A stretch of DNA of 64,000 nt, taken from positions 4,317,001 through 4,381,000 of the forward strand of contig JAUCMP010000030.1 in assembly GCA_030770545.1 (NCBI GenBank). The letters run 5' to 3'. Position 1 is the first letter of the stretch, and each line of letters begins with the position of its first letter. Origin of the DNA: Macropodus opercularis. Its lineage: Eukaryota > Chordata > Actinopteri > Anabantiformes > Osphronemidae. A model generated the notes under the pieces. It saw only the letters and a list, made by a program, of their open reading frames with translations, searched no databases and was not told the DNA's origin. Made by a program: the position numbers and the translations under genes. Of this stretch, positions 10,351 through 19,969 are shown in pieces.

Positions 10351-11205
10351 CAATTCAATTGAAATTCAACTTTATTTATCTAGCGCCAATTCACAACATC
10401 AGTTATCTCAAGGCACTTTACAAGTGAGGTTTAAGACCTGACACAACTAAACCAAAGTTTAGCTATTTAGTCACATGTGGACATGGAGGCATGTTAGTGG
10501 ATAGAAGAAACCGAAAAGAGCTCAGTGAATGAAGGACGTCCCCCAGCATCTAAGTCTATAGCAGCTGAACGAGCAGAACCATCTCTAACTATACGCTTTG
10601 TCAAAAAGAAAGGTTTTCAAACTAGAGAGGGCGTCTGCTGCTAGAACCTGAACTGGAAGCTGGTTCCACATAGAGGAGCTTGGCGCTAAAGGCTCTGCCT
10701 CCCGTTCTACAGGTAGAAACTCTAGGAACCACCAGCAGACCAGCTCTGAGAAGCCAGCGTTCTGTTGGAGCATAAGGAGCCATGAGGTCTAAGACAAGAT
10801 GGAGCTTTATCATGAAGAGCTTTGTAGGTGAGGAGAGGGATTTTGAATTCTATCCTAGATTTGACAGGGAGCCAATGCAGAGAAGCTCATGTAGGAGAAA
10901 TGTGAGTCCAGTCAGACTCTGGCTGCAGCATTTTGAATGAACTGGGGGCTTTTCAAAGAGTTAGTGGGACAAACTATGAGCAGCGAGTTACAGTCGTCCA
11001 GCCTAGCGGTAACAAATGCCTGGATTAATTTCTCAGCGTCACTCTGCTTAGGGTTAGGGGTCGGGTGTGTGAGTTTTTTCTCAATGACTCTCCCTGCTCT
11101 GTCTTTTAGAGTAGAGCAGTTTGGTGTGGAGAGCCAAGGGGAAGGCACGGGCCGACGCTTGTCGCTCAGGTTCCTCGATACTTGAGTTACTCTTGTGTTT
11201 TGCCG
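10351..11205 (-). pseudogene. Fish non-LTR retrotransposon 3' end (minus strand)
   Basis: On the minus strand, blocks typical of the C-terminal region of fish LINE polyproteins appear in order: AEKLIQAFVTARLDDCNSLL and IQNAAARV near 11060-10912, a GGRAFS-like block near 10690, then WNQLPVQV and LKTFLFDKAYS ending at 10588. The 3' UTR follows, with CAAGGCACTTTAC and TCTAGCGCCAATTC on the plus strand and an AATT-rich end near 10351, the usual tail of this fish family. Frameshifts and missing pieces make it non-functional. I place it near L2-type elements with low certainty on clade. Confidence 0.8.
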
Positions 11206-11982
11206 ATTCTCCATATGGTCAAAGCGTCCTCTGCAGCCCCCAGGAGGCCGTGAGACAGCTGCAAAGGGTGAGCTCTACTTGATTCTTCTCGGTCCTAGAG
11301 ACATTTTCCAAGTTCCCAGGTTGGGTTTGTAGTAGTTAGGGTTAGGCACAAGGATCCCATGGTTAGGATGAAGCCACGGTTGAGGTTAATTGTTTCTAAT
11401 GTGCCAGGTTGGTGACTGAGGTTGGGTTTTGTTATGAATTTATCGTCCTGGCAACTAAGACTAACGAAGCGAGACACTGCTTCGGTTTAATAAAATAAAA
11501 AAAGAAGGGAGTATAATACAACGTGTGCTTTCTTAGCGCATCAAAGCTGCTACTAAACTGGAACATCAACTTCTTCTGTGTCCTTTCCTGGTGCAATGCA
11601 TCTTGGGAAAATGAAGTCAGTTTCCCTGAAATTCACCAACCGTTATGACACAGTTTATTTTATTCACATATGTAACTGACACATGAACCTTTCTTCTTAT
11701 TGTCGTGTATTAACTGTCAGTATGATTTTAACCCGTTCATTTTAATATTTTAACTATTCTTATAAACAGTCTTCTAACAAGAAAGTCTCAACAGGTTTAG
11801 GCATTGAGGTCTCATTGTTAGGGTTAAGTAGTTTGGTCTAAGCTGTCTTAGACTAAATTGTGAGGGTTACTCATCAGTAGTGTACCTTAGGTTCATCGGG
11901 CGTTTCGGCCATTTACCACTAGACACCCTCCCCTAAGGGCGGCCCCCTGGGGTGATCAAGTCCCAGGGTATGTCCTCTTAGG
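11206..11982. other. No recognisable gene; short telomere-like motifs
   Basis: The stretch holds isolated TTAGGGTTAG motifs near 11337 and 11816; similar ones lie just outside near 11049 and 11978. There is no longer telomeric array and no convincing open frame. Confidence 0.5.
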
Positions 11983-12325
11983 GTTAGGTTTGAAATGTGT
12001 TTTTTTTGCACTGGCAAGCAGGGGTCTGTGCCATATCACCAAAAAGCCCATTCAGTCAGGATGTTGCATTTTATTTCATGGATGCAGTTTAACAGAGATG
12101 GTTTGGTTCCTTTTGAGGTTGTTTATTTACTTTGTTGTCTTCCTAAGTGCTAAGTGATCTATGTTTTTTAGGTGCTTCTAAGCATCATGAGAGGGAGGAG
12201 AGGATCCCAGAAGGACATCCCATCAGTCCGAAGCTGACTAGGCAGCCATCAGCAAGGTAAGTGCATGGAAAACATACTTAAAACCAAGAAGTTTTATAAA
12301 TATATAGTTTATGTACATGTGTGCG
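11983..12325 (+). repeat. Direct repeat flanking the Penelope-like element, left copy
   Basis: Starting at GGTTAGGTTTGAAATGTG, this segment of about 340 bp matches 17387-17750, interrupted by a 30-bp difference near its start. Each copy contains the 85-nt exon-like segment. The two lie about 5.4 kb apart with the Penelope-like body between, as expected for pseudo-LTRs or for an insertion within a duplicated host segment. Confidence 0.9.
12172..12256 (+). other. 85-nt exon-like segment with consensus splice sites, copy a
   Basis: The segment is bounded by a T-rich acceptor ending TTTTTTAG at 12171 and the consensus donor AAG/GTAAGTG at 12256/12257. In one frame (two leading bases, 27 codons, two trailing bases) it is free of stops and encodes a polar peptide including KHHEREERIP and SPKLTRQPSA. 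A second copy at 17598-17682 differs by one base (Glu to Gly). I do not recognise the peptide. It could be an internal exon of an unidentified gene or an exon belonging to a mobile element. Confidence 0.5.
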
Positions 12326-12450
12326 CACACATATACACACACACACAAAAACACCTACACCTACGTGTATATATATACACATACACACACGCGCACCTAC
12401 GTATTTAACCATTGGCACACATGTATACACACACACACACGTATCTTGTT
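12326..12450. repeat. CA/TA microsatellite cluster
   Basis: Runs of CACACA and TATATA alternate, with CGCGCACC and GTATATATATACAC segments. The rest of 12451-13029 is AT-rich without a recognisable gene. Confidence 0.8.
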
Positions 12451-13032
12451 AATAGCATGCATAGAGTGAAAGGGCCCAGCTATAAGTGCTGTAAATACAA
12501 ATAGCTATGAATGTTAATTGATACCAAAGTAGAATCATGCAACACACAAGAAGAATAAACTCATGCAGAATAAATTATTACATTAAAAAGTTCATGTGTG
12601 GGGCATGCAAAATGGTTAAGAAGTTAATATGTAGGACATATCATTATTGAGGAGTCATGCAGTGGAGGAATAGTTTTATCACTTAATTCCAAATTTAAAA
12701 AGATTTTAAGAAGGATTTTTTATGTGTATGTGTTACTCGGAATCTCCTATCAATAGGTTTGAAGGGTTGAAGGATGAAGGGTAAGGAGAATGAATTGGGG
12801 GCTGAAATGGAGCCCAAAGCTTGAGGACAGACCAGAGAGTGGCACACAACAGGTAATACAGGCAAGATATATATTTAAAACAAATGTTTGTTTGTTTGTT
12901 TGTTGAACTTACTTACTGCCTAGGAAGAAACACACTCCCATCTCTACAATCATGCATTTTTATTTTCCAGTTCCTCAGTTCCTCCATTCAGTTATGATAA
13001 TCTATGTATTCCTTGTGTATTAGATGTATTTA

Positions 13033-13345
13033 TTAAATGTTCAAAGCTGAAGGAATTTTTGTTTTCAATTTCTCCATCCACAGCCTCTCCTGCCTCCTGC
13101 GCTGGCCCCCCGTCCACGTGGCGGATGCTTGGAGGCCAGTGATTGTGAGATGGTGAAGGGGGTGTGTTTGGAAGTGCTGTACCAAGGGAGTGGATAATCT
13201 GGCCGTCTTCATGCTGCGGATGTGTTGCTGGAGTCTGGTAAAAAGTGTTTTTCCTCTTTCACCCACGTACATCTTTCCACAGGTTTGGCAGATGATGCAG
13301 TAGCCCAGGTTGGAGCTGTGGATGCTGAACTCACCGTTAATAGGT
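13033..13345 (-). pseudogene. GIY-YIG endonuclease module of the Penelope-like element
   Basis: On the minus strand the frame reads CIICQTCGKMYVGERGKTL, then LFTRLQQH, PLVQHFQTH and RRRQERLWMEKL, ending with a stop at 13033. This matches the GIY-YIG fold as found in Penelope-like elements: a Cys-containing strand with the YVGE core, the conserved Arg in TRLQQH and a later Glu (ERLW). In such elements it nicks DNA to prime integration. It sits C-terminal to the reverse transcriptase, with a degenerate linker (13345-13800) between. Confidence 0.85.
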
Positions 13346-13803
13346 GCTCCTGCGCCCCCGTGTGGATCAAAAATGAATTTCTCTTGCCTGAAAGCCCAGT
13401 GCCCGTCCCGATTTCCAGCAACTGTGTGCCTGCAAAACCTAGCTCTGACTAATAAATCTCTTAGATTATACTGTAGTTTTGAAATTGATCATGGTCAGCC
13501 ATTATTGTCATAAAGTTGTTCTGCCACAGATTCTGTAAGTAAGGACGAGGTCTGGAGTAGGTTGTGACCAAGGGGACGAGTTCTGTAGGCTCCATTCTGT
13601 GTTTCTCTCCCTGTGGTCGCCGCTCTCCGGCTCCGCTGAGAGACAGAGCAGCGGAGGGGGGAGAGAGATGATAGCGTCTGCTTTTTAACGCGTCCCAAAA
13701 ACCTCCTCGTACCCTCTTGCTCTCAGGAATGAAGTGGAGATGGCTTGGTTTGAATCCGCCTCCCTCGAGCAGATTCTATGAAACCGGATGATTTGTGATT
13801 GAA

Positions 13804-15298
13804 CTATGCCTTTAAATGTGTGTTTCGGATGATAACCGGCTTTATGGAGTAGCGCGTGTGTATCTGTTGGTCTGAAGTAAACACGGGTGAGTCATTTTTA
13901 ATTTTCCTCATCTGTGTGTCCAAAAAGTTTACTTCATCAGCGTGTAGATCGTATTTAACCTTGATGGAGGGGTGGTGGTTATTCAACGTGTCAGTGAATG
14001 TATAAAAACTCTCCTTCCCATGCTCCCAGATGCCGATGATGTCATCCAGGAAGCGGAGGTAGACGGTAGGTTTCACTGGGCTTTGTTCTAGTGCCTTGCG
14101 TTCCCATTGGCTCATATAAATGTTGGCGTACCTGTGGCCCATCGCCGTGCCCTCCACCTGTAAGTGTTGCTTGTTATCAAACTCGAAGTCATTGTGTTGA
14201 AGGCATATTTCTAGAAGATGTCTGCATCCGGTCTGCTGTGGTCCGGGTATGGAGTAAAGATCTGCTGGACGGCTCCGTGTTGATGTTTGTATATAAGCTG
14301 TCAATGTCTCGACAGCGTCAAAGGGCGAATCCTGTCTAGAAAGTGGTACGTGTCTTTGAGGAAACTGGGATGTTTGCAGGAGAGCGGACCTAAGGAGAAG
14401 TCTATGCACAGCGAGATGTTGTGAGTGGCGCTGCTGCAGTCGGAGACTATGGGTCTGCCGGGAGGGATCGCGTGGGGGACCGTCCAGGGGAGTGGGTCCT
14501 TGTGGATTTTAGGGAGAAGATAGAACTGTCTGTTGCGGTGGATCTGGTCCGAATAAACCCGTCATGGTCGAGTTTTTGAACAATGTCTCGGATGTGCGCC
14601 TGCGTTTGGCTCTGGATGCTGCCGTCTATGGCTTTATAATACCTAGTGGTGTTTAATTGTCTATGGGCTTCCAGGGCATATTGTTGTAAATCCGTGATGA
14701 CAATTTTTGAGCCCTTATCGGCCGGATTAATTATGATATTGAAGTTGACTGACCCTGTAATTGCTCTTTTATCCTCCGCCGTGGATCGGTCTCTTTTGTC
14801 CAGCGGAGGAACGTAGCGGTTCAGACCGTCAACGTCACGGTGAATGAGAATCTTTGTCTGTGCACTCAGCTCATCCCAGGGTGGTTCCCGATTAGACAGC
14901 AGGGAGAAGGGCATTGCTTCCGAGTGGTTATCCTCAGAGCAATCTAGTAGTTTGACCCGTCTGTGGTACCGGTAAGGGTCCAAAGTGCTTGGAGTGGGAA
15001 TGAACGTGAGGCCCCTCTCTAACAGGCGTATCTGAGCCTCACTTGGAGAGGTTGAGACTATCAGAGGGGGAGCCCCAGGACAGGTCGACTCGCGTTGTGA
15101 GACGGGGTCCCCGTGGGAAAGTGACGCTTGAAGGTGAGCTGCGTCAGTGGAGGTGGGGGGGCGACGGTTGCCACAAAGTTGTTGTGGGGTTCTAGGGTCG
15201 TAGGATCCCAGCCGGGGGTCTCGATGGACCGCGCCCGGTGGGTCCCCGTTAAAATCCTGGTTAGGCTGTGACCACATTATAAATGTATCTGCAGGCAT
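13804..15298 (-). pseudogene. Penelope-type reverse transcriptase remnant
   Basis: An ATG at 15298 opens a frame with LLERGLTFIPTP, the block NPADKGSKIVITDLQQYA, and YYKAIDGSI. After a frameshift near 14535 comes the family hallmark FYLLPKIHK (14525) and PGRPIVSD. Another shift leads to motif A, DIDSLYTNI (near 14310), and a third to NDFEFDNK, GTAMGHRYANIYM and the catalytic motif YLRFLDDIIGIW (near 14050), then VNFLDT. The order and motifs match Penelope-like polymerases. At least three frameshifts prevent a full product. Copy 2 differs by a few residues (for example NIYM to NIHM). Confidence 0.9.
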
Positions 15299-15730
15299 CG
15301 GGCTGTTTCCTGAGTCCAGTGCACGTCGTCCTGCGCTGTGCAGACCTGGTCCTTCGGCAGCGGTCTCAGGAAGGGGAGGTAGCTGGAGATAAAGTCATTA
15401 ATGATATTAAGATTATTCTGCTGCGCTGGAGGGAGGAGCGACGAGTAATGAATGAGTGGGAACGCAATCCTGGTTAGGAAAAACGGACTGTGCCCTCCTG
15501 TAAATCTGACGTAACTGTTTTATGGAGGTTTTGTGTGGGTCCCGATCCCTGTTGTCTATGCCTACAGACAGGAGCAGCAGCTTAACGGAGGGGTGCTCTG
15601 CTGTTTTGTCCAGGATTTTTTGAAAGTGATAGAATGCGGCGCCAGGGTAGCTGTCAGTTTGGACGTTGTTATTTGCGGGCGGGTATACGCGAGAGGTTGG
15701 AGTCACCGAGGAACCAGGTGGCTTTTCTGC
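15277..15730 (-). pseudogene. SGNH/GDSL-hydrolase-like domain upstream of the Penelope RT
   Basis: Three frames of the minus strand together give an SGNH-type domain: block I as WFLGDSNLSRIP (candidate nucleophile Ser codon at 15701-15699), then QTDSYPGAAFYHF, a block III-like LLLLSVGIDN (near 15565), and block V as AQDDVHWT with the Asp-x-x-His pair (15330-15319). Two frameshifts lie between the blocks. The last frame stops at 15277, 22 nt past the ATG (15298) of the RT frame, so the two reading frames overlapped. SGNH-like esterase domains are known in ORF1 of some CR1-type LINEs; their role in this context is unclear to me. Confidence 0.7.
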
Positions 15731-15793
15731 CTCTGATTTTGCGGCCTACTCTGGCTTTGTGCTGGTCGGGCCGGTGCGCCTCCCGTGTGGGGC

Positions 15794-16600
15794 TCACACA
15801 GCGCGTGTGAACCGAGGCGGCCTCATCCCAGCAACCTGTGGAGGTGGTTTGAGTGGGGTCAGACGGGGTCGTTCTACCATTGTAGTTGGTGTAATTATAC
15901 GCTTCGGACCCTGGATGAGAGCTGGATGGGGCTCGTGTGCTCGTATTTGGTTTCTTGGGCTGATTGGCTGGGGGCCGTCCTCACTCCCGCTCCTCTTCTC
16001 CATATCGATGTAAATATCAGTCCCCACCGGTGTGGACTGGGTCAGTCTGGTCTTGTAGCGTTTCTGGGCCCAGCTAACTGCTATCTTAACGGTAAGTGGT
16101 CATAATCTGAGATAATATTAGAATAGTGGTCCTGCAGGACGCAGAAATTATTCTGCATCCACTGTTGCGCGTTTCTTTCCACAGCGTCTCTGACTTGTTC
16201 TGGGGGGGAGGAGGGTTTAATGAAGCCGGTGAGTTTCCGGACGTGTCTGAACGTTCCCTGTGGCGGCATCTGGGTGCCGATAGCTTTAGCAATAATGTTC
16301 TTATGATGGACCGCTTGCATTAATTTGAAATAATTTGTACAGAGCGATCTGGTGGCCTGATCTAGTTCTGTGTGGGGCGTCTGGGAGGAGGGAGGTTTTG
16401 TTCGTTCTCTTCTGTTTGCGTTCCTGGTTGTGCTGGTCCTGAGTATTTCTGTTATCGTAACTTTCCCTACTTTCTAAAGGTGCTGTAGTCCCTGGAAAGC
16501 TGAAGTAGGCTGTCTTGGATCTGTGGAGGGAAGACGTGGTCGTGTGGGAAATCCCGGTGTTCGCTGGGCCTGTGGTGGTAGAAGCTCGATCCTGGCGACT
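15794..16600 (-). pseudogene. N-terminal region of the Penelope-like element
   Basis: Two adjoining minus-strand frames look like one broken coding region: 16320-16081 (AVHHKNIIAKAIG, then RKLTGFIKPSSPP and VERNAQQWMQNNF) and 16027-15794 (TDIYIDMEKRSG and a Pro/Arg-rich part). They lead into the SGNH-like block without a convincing intron. No known domain is visible. A Ser/Thr/Gln-rich stretch lies further upstream to about 16600. Assignment to the element rests on position and orientation. Confidence 0.5.
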
Positions 16601-16650
16601 CGGAGAAGATGGTGTTTAAAACGAATCTCTTTTAACAGAGCGTCAATTCG

Positions 16651-17386
16651 TCTTCGTGGCCGGTGAGTAAAAGTTGGTAGTGAGTGATTATCAAATGTGG
16701 ACCCGTTGGCAGATCCCCGACTGACGTCTGAGCTGTTGAAATTCCAAACTTTATTTGATCGACAATTTTTCTAAAAAATGAAAACGCCTATTGTGACCAG
16801 ACACGTCAGTGTTATTCATGCAAGTCAAATTTGATATAAAAAGATTTAAGCCTAATTCAGCTTAATTGGCCCTAACGTTTGGCAGTGAACTGCTTCCTCA
16901 GAGGGGGTTGATTCCAGGAACTGAGCAGAGGGGTAGATGAAACATTGGGAGGGTGAACTAGCTCCTCCCTCCAATGTTTGTTCTCCCCTGTAATTGGTTG
17001 AAGCCTATCCTGTCCCTCTTCTACGTGGCTAGTTCAGACAATCCCAGAGGAGTTACTAATGTATAGGTGAAGTGGTTGTCAGTGACAGGTGGGATTCGAT
17101 TTGAAGTTTAAGATTCCAATATTTCAATGTATTAAAATTAGTTAAACAGAGGGGTTGAGATGAGAAAGCTACAATGGAATCAGAAATCCAAACTAAAGAA
17201 GTAGACTGCTGCCAAATATGCTGGTCAGGATTAAGGAGAGGCTGCTGGTGGATTCTGGTGGGTCAAACATGCTTCTTTTGTTTTACATATGACATAGAGA
17301 TGAAGCTGAGGGTTATTTGATGTTAAATGTTAAACAGAGGGCTTTAATGGACGGTGAGGGGCACAGGCCCCCGGCAACTGGCTAGG
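16651..17386. other. No recognisable gene
   Basis: This stretch lies between the 5' side of the Penelope-like body and the right direct repeat. It may be 5' untranslated sequence of that element. No open frame of note. Confidence 0.4.
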
Positions 17387-17750
17387 TTAGGTTTGAAATG
17401 TGGTTTTATTTTAAAAAGACCAGAGCTGTGGTTCAAGTTGCACTGGCAGGCAGGGGTCTGTGCCATATCACCAAATAAGCCCATTCAGCCAGGATGTTGT
17501 ATTTGATTGGTTTTATGCAGTTTTACAGAGATGGTTTGGTTCCTTTTGAGGTTGTTTATTTACTTTGTTGTCTTCCTAAGTGATATTTGTTTTTTAGGTG
17601 CTTCTAAGCATCATGAGAGGGAGGAGAGGATCCCAGGAGGACATCCCATCAGTCCGAAGCTGACTAGGCAGCCATCAGCAAGGTAAGTGCATGAAAAAAA
17701 AACTTAAAACAAAGAAGTTTTATGAATTTATAGTTTATGTACATGTATAT
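17387..17750 (+). repeat. Direct repeat flanking the Penelope-like element, right copy
   Basis: Partner of 11983-12325, with about 30 extra bases after GGTTTTATTTTAAAAAGACC. It ends where a Tc1 inverted-repeat end begins at 17758. Confidence 0.9.
17598..17682 (+). other. 85-nt exon-like segment with consensus splice sites, copy b
   Basis: Acceptor GTTTTTTAG ends at 17597 and donor AG/GTAAGTG begins at 17683. The stop-free frame is the same as in the copy at 12172-12256, with one base changed (Glu to Gly). Preservation of both splice signals and the frame in two diverged repeats is notable. Confidence 0.5.
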
Positions 17751-17757
17751 ACACACA

Positions 17758-18068
17758 CAGTGGGTATGGAAAGTATTCAGACCCCCTTAAATGTTTCACT
17801 CTTTGTTATATTGCAGCCATATGCTAAAATCATTTAGGTTCGTTTTTTCCTCCTTAATGTACACACAGCGCCCACATTGACAGAAAAACACTGAATTTTT
17901 GCAGATTTCTTAAAAAAGAAAAACTGAAATATCACATGGTCATAAGTATTCAGACCCTTTGCTCAGTATTTAGTAGAAGCACCCTTTTGAGCTAATGCAG
18001 CCACGAGTCTTTTGGGGAATTCTTTCACAGCTGCATTTGGGGATCCTCTGCCATTCCTCCTTGCAGAT
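17758..18068 (+). mobile_element. Tc1/mariner terminal segment
   Basis: The segment opens with CAGTGGGTATGGAAAGTATT at a TA-rich site and continues with blocks typical of a very common vertebrate Tc1 end: TTCACTCTTTGTTATATTGC, GAAATATCACATGGTCATAA, and GTAGAAGCACCCTTTTGAGC. It ends near GATCCTCTGCCATTCCTCC. The match to the known consensus is close. The second inverted end is missing, so the piece cannot move. Confidence 0.85.
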
Positions 18069-18360
18069 CCTCGTTGGAAATTCGCCACTGGAGCCCTGTG
18101 CTCTTCAGAGGTGAAAGCAGGTTCACACTGAGCACACGTGACAGACGTGAGCCTGGAGACGCCGTGGAGAACGTCCTCCAGCATGACCGCTTTGGCGGTG
18201 GGTCAGTAATGGTGTGGGGTGGCATTTCTTTGGGGGGCCGCACAGCCCTCCATGTGCTCGCCACAGGTAGCCTGACTGCCATTAGGTACCGAGATGAGAT
18301 GGGTTCCTAATGCAACACAACGCTAGACCTCAGCAGTTCCTGCAAGACTGTAAGGCGTCC
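18069..18360 (+). pseudogene. Tc1 transposase remnant, DDE domain
   Basis: The plus frame from 18074 reads VLFRGESRFTLS, then ENVLQHDRFGGGSVMVWGG (18166-18222) and a block like TALHVLATGSLTAIRYRDEM, ending at a stop at 18308. These are standard Tc1 transposase blocks. In active relatives the first reads FSDESRF and holds the first catalytic Asp; here Asp is replaced by Gly. The N-terminal DNA-binding domain and the later catalytic residues are missing. A QQFLQD-like scrap follows in another frame. It joins directly to a Tc1 end that may come from a different subfamily. Confidence 0.85.
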
Positions 18361-19044
18361 CCTTCATCTACACACAGGACTGTAGCTGTCACATGTGAGG
18401 CGTGAGTTATGTTTGTTTGTAATATGGTTCATGCTGGAGGAGACCTGCTCACACACGTACGTGGATGCGAAGATCGACCTCTACGGAAAGATTTTCATGT
18501 TCATTAATGTTTCAGTCATTTGCCGGTTTTGGGATATTGATATGGATAATATTTACAAATGGATATGCAATGGACAGGTTTTAAACTGTAATGAGGGATT
18601 TACAATAGATGGGCATAGATTAGCATATTCTAATAATCAGAGGTATGCAAATAAATATGAGCATAATATACTAATGTAGTGGAAAATATTAGCATATGTT
18701 AGTAGGCTTAGGATGCATTTTGTTCAGGCTTTGTTCATTTCCAGGGAATATGATTGTACAGGACGCTTGCTGGCCTTTGGCGGCTGCGAGGACGTCTGGC
18801 CTGTAGAGCGAAAGAATTTGGGCAAAACATTGCGACCCGGTAACCAAAGCTATTGAGACAAAACAATTTCTGGTAATCACAAATCTTTGCATTTGGGCCG
18901 ATGCAGGTTGAGGGATCAAAACACGCTCCCTAAACATCTGGGGGGAGAGTTCTCTGCCTGCCTTAGAGACAACTCGTTTTCTGTGGCCAGGCCTCCCCAC
19001 GCGCTAGCAAGCATGGAGGCTCGCACATCTGCATTCACATCCTT
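18361..19044. other. AT-rich stretch, no recognisable gene
   Basis: A 94-aa plus-strand frame at 18395-18679 exists in both tandem copies but has no recognisable domain, an AT-driven composition and no start context. I leave it uncalled. Confidence 0.45.
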
Positions 19045-19310
19045 TCAGCAGCCAATCAGATCCCTCCTGAGTGTGTTGACGTGGTGACAGAGGTCAGAGG
19101 GTTCACTGACCCACAGAAGGAGGAGTACTTCATGAAGAGGTTCAGAGATGAGCAGCAGGCCACAACCACCATCTCCCACGTCAAGACCTCACGAAGCCTC
19201 CGCATCATGTGTCACATCCCAGTCTTCTGCTGGATCTGCTGAGAACCAGAGGGGGAGGGGAGCTGCCCAAGGCAGTGACGGAGATGTACATGTGCTTCCT
19301 GGAAACAAGA
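19045..19310 (+). pseudogene. NLRC3-like (fish NLR) NACHT-domain fragment
   Basis: The plus frame from 19045 reads AANQIPPECVDVVTEVRGF, then TDPQKEEYFMKRFRDEQQA, ISHVKTSRSLRIMCHIPVFC and WI, followed by a stop. A second frame continues with RTRGGGELPKAVTEMYMCF. This order is the distal NACHT region of the greatly expanded fish NLRC3-like family of intracellular immune sensors. The part that links WI to the RTRGGGEL block (about 10 residues in relatives) is deleted, shifting the frame. The Walker motifs, FISNA, PYD/CARD and leucine-rich repeats are absent, so it is an isolated dead fragment. Confidence 0.85.
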
Positions 19311-19759
19311 CTGTTTTGTGGTCATAGTTACACTGAGGTCACTGATCGTTTAACATTTGGGCCACCCTGTCAATATTTGTATTTCTTTTTTAGTATATTT
19401 CAGAAAGCCATAAATTATATTGGAATATTCAAATGTTGGTCCATGTTGCTTTTTCTACTTTGCCAGTTCCCAGGGCTACGCTCCTCGTCATTGCATGCTA
19501 CGCAATCTAAATGCGTGGCTCCTTGCTACCGCTAGGGGGCAGACTGTTCTTTGGTTTTGACCGACATCCCAGTAAAAAAGACCATTTTTGTGATGGTCCC
19601 AGTGTGTGATGCCAGGTTGGGGGTATAGTCCGGGCCTTCTCCCCCGTCAGTGTAAGTTTCTGATCAGTTCTGGTGGCGACTTGAAAACATGCACTAAACT
19701 AGAGATTCCTGAAAACCAGAAAGGTTTGAATGGAAAGTTGGTCTAAATGTTACCAAGCT
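19311..19759. other. No recognisable gene
   Basis: Mixed sequence downstream of the NLR fragment. I see no further NLR exon. Confidence 0.45.
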
Positions 19760-19908
19760 TTAACACTAGAAGTCCCAGAGATTTCTAACCCTCCTTTGGC
19801 CAAGTGGATGCTAACTGGCTAGTCTTTTGGCTATCATTAGCATCAATTCATGTGTAAATAAGGTCAATACCTGAGCAATCTGCAGGGGGTTTGGGGGGGT
19901 GTGTGTGA

Positions 19909-19969
19909 ATGGTTGCTGGTGGCTTGTTTGTATGTGTGGGGGAGGGATGGCTGCTAAAAGCAGAGAACT
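19909..19969 (+). repeat. 61-bp direct repeat inside the piggyBac element (with 20349-20409)
   Basis: The two copies lie 440 bp apart and share TGGTTGCTGGTGGCTTGTTT and GCTGCTAAAAGCAGAGAACT with only a few mismatches between. They lie in the region where the transposase N-terminus would be expected, and suggest a duplication within the element. Confidence 0.9.

Larger units (their letters stand above)
13030..16650 (-). mobile_element. Penelope-like retroelement (fish type), degenerate
   Basis: Read on the minus strand, the element holds in order an N-terminal region (about 16600-15790), an SGNH-hydrolase-like module (15730-15277), a Penelope-type reverse transcriptase (15298-13804) and a GIY-YIG endonuclease module (about 13345-13033). 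The RT plus C-terminal GIY-YIG order is diagnostic for Penelope-like elements, which prime reverse transcription at endonuclease nicks. Several frameshifts are present, so it is dead. Outer limits are uncertain; direct repeats at 11983 and 17387 may be its pseudo-LTRs. Both tandem copies carry it with only a few substitutions. Confidence 0.88.

Noticed and set aside
18395..18679. 94-aa frame in AT-rich DNA
   Set aside because: Present in both copies, but at this identity that is expected by descent; no domain or start context.
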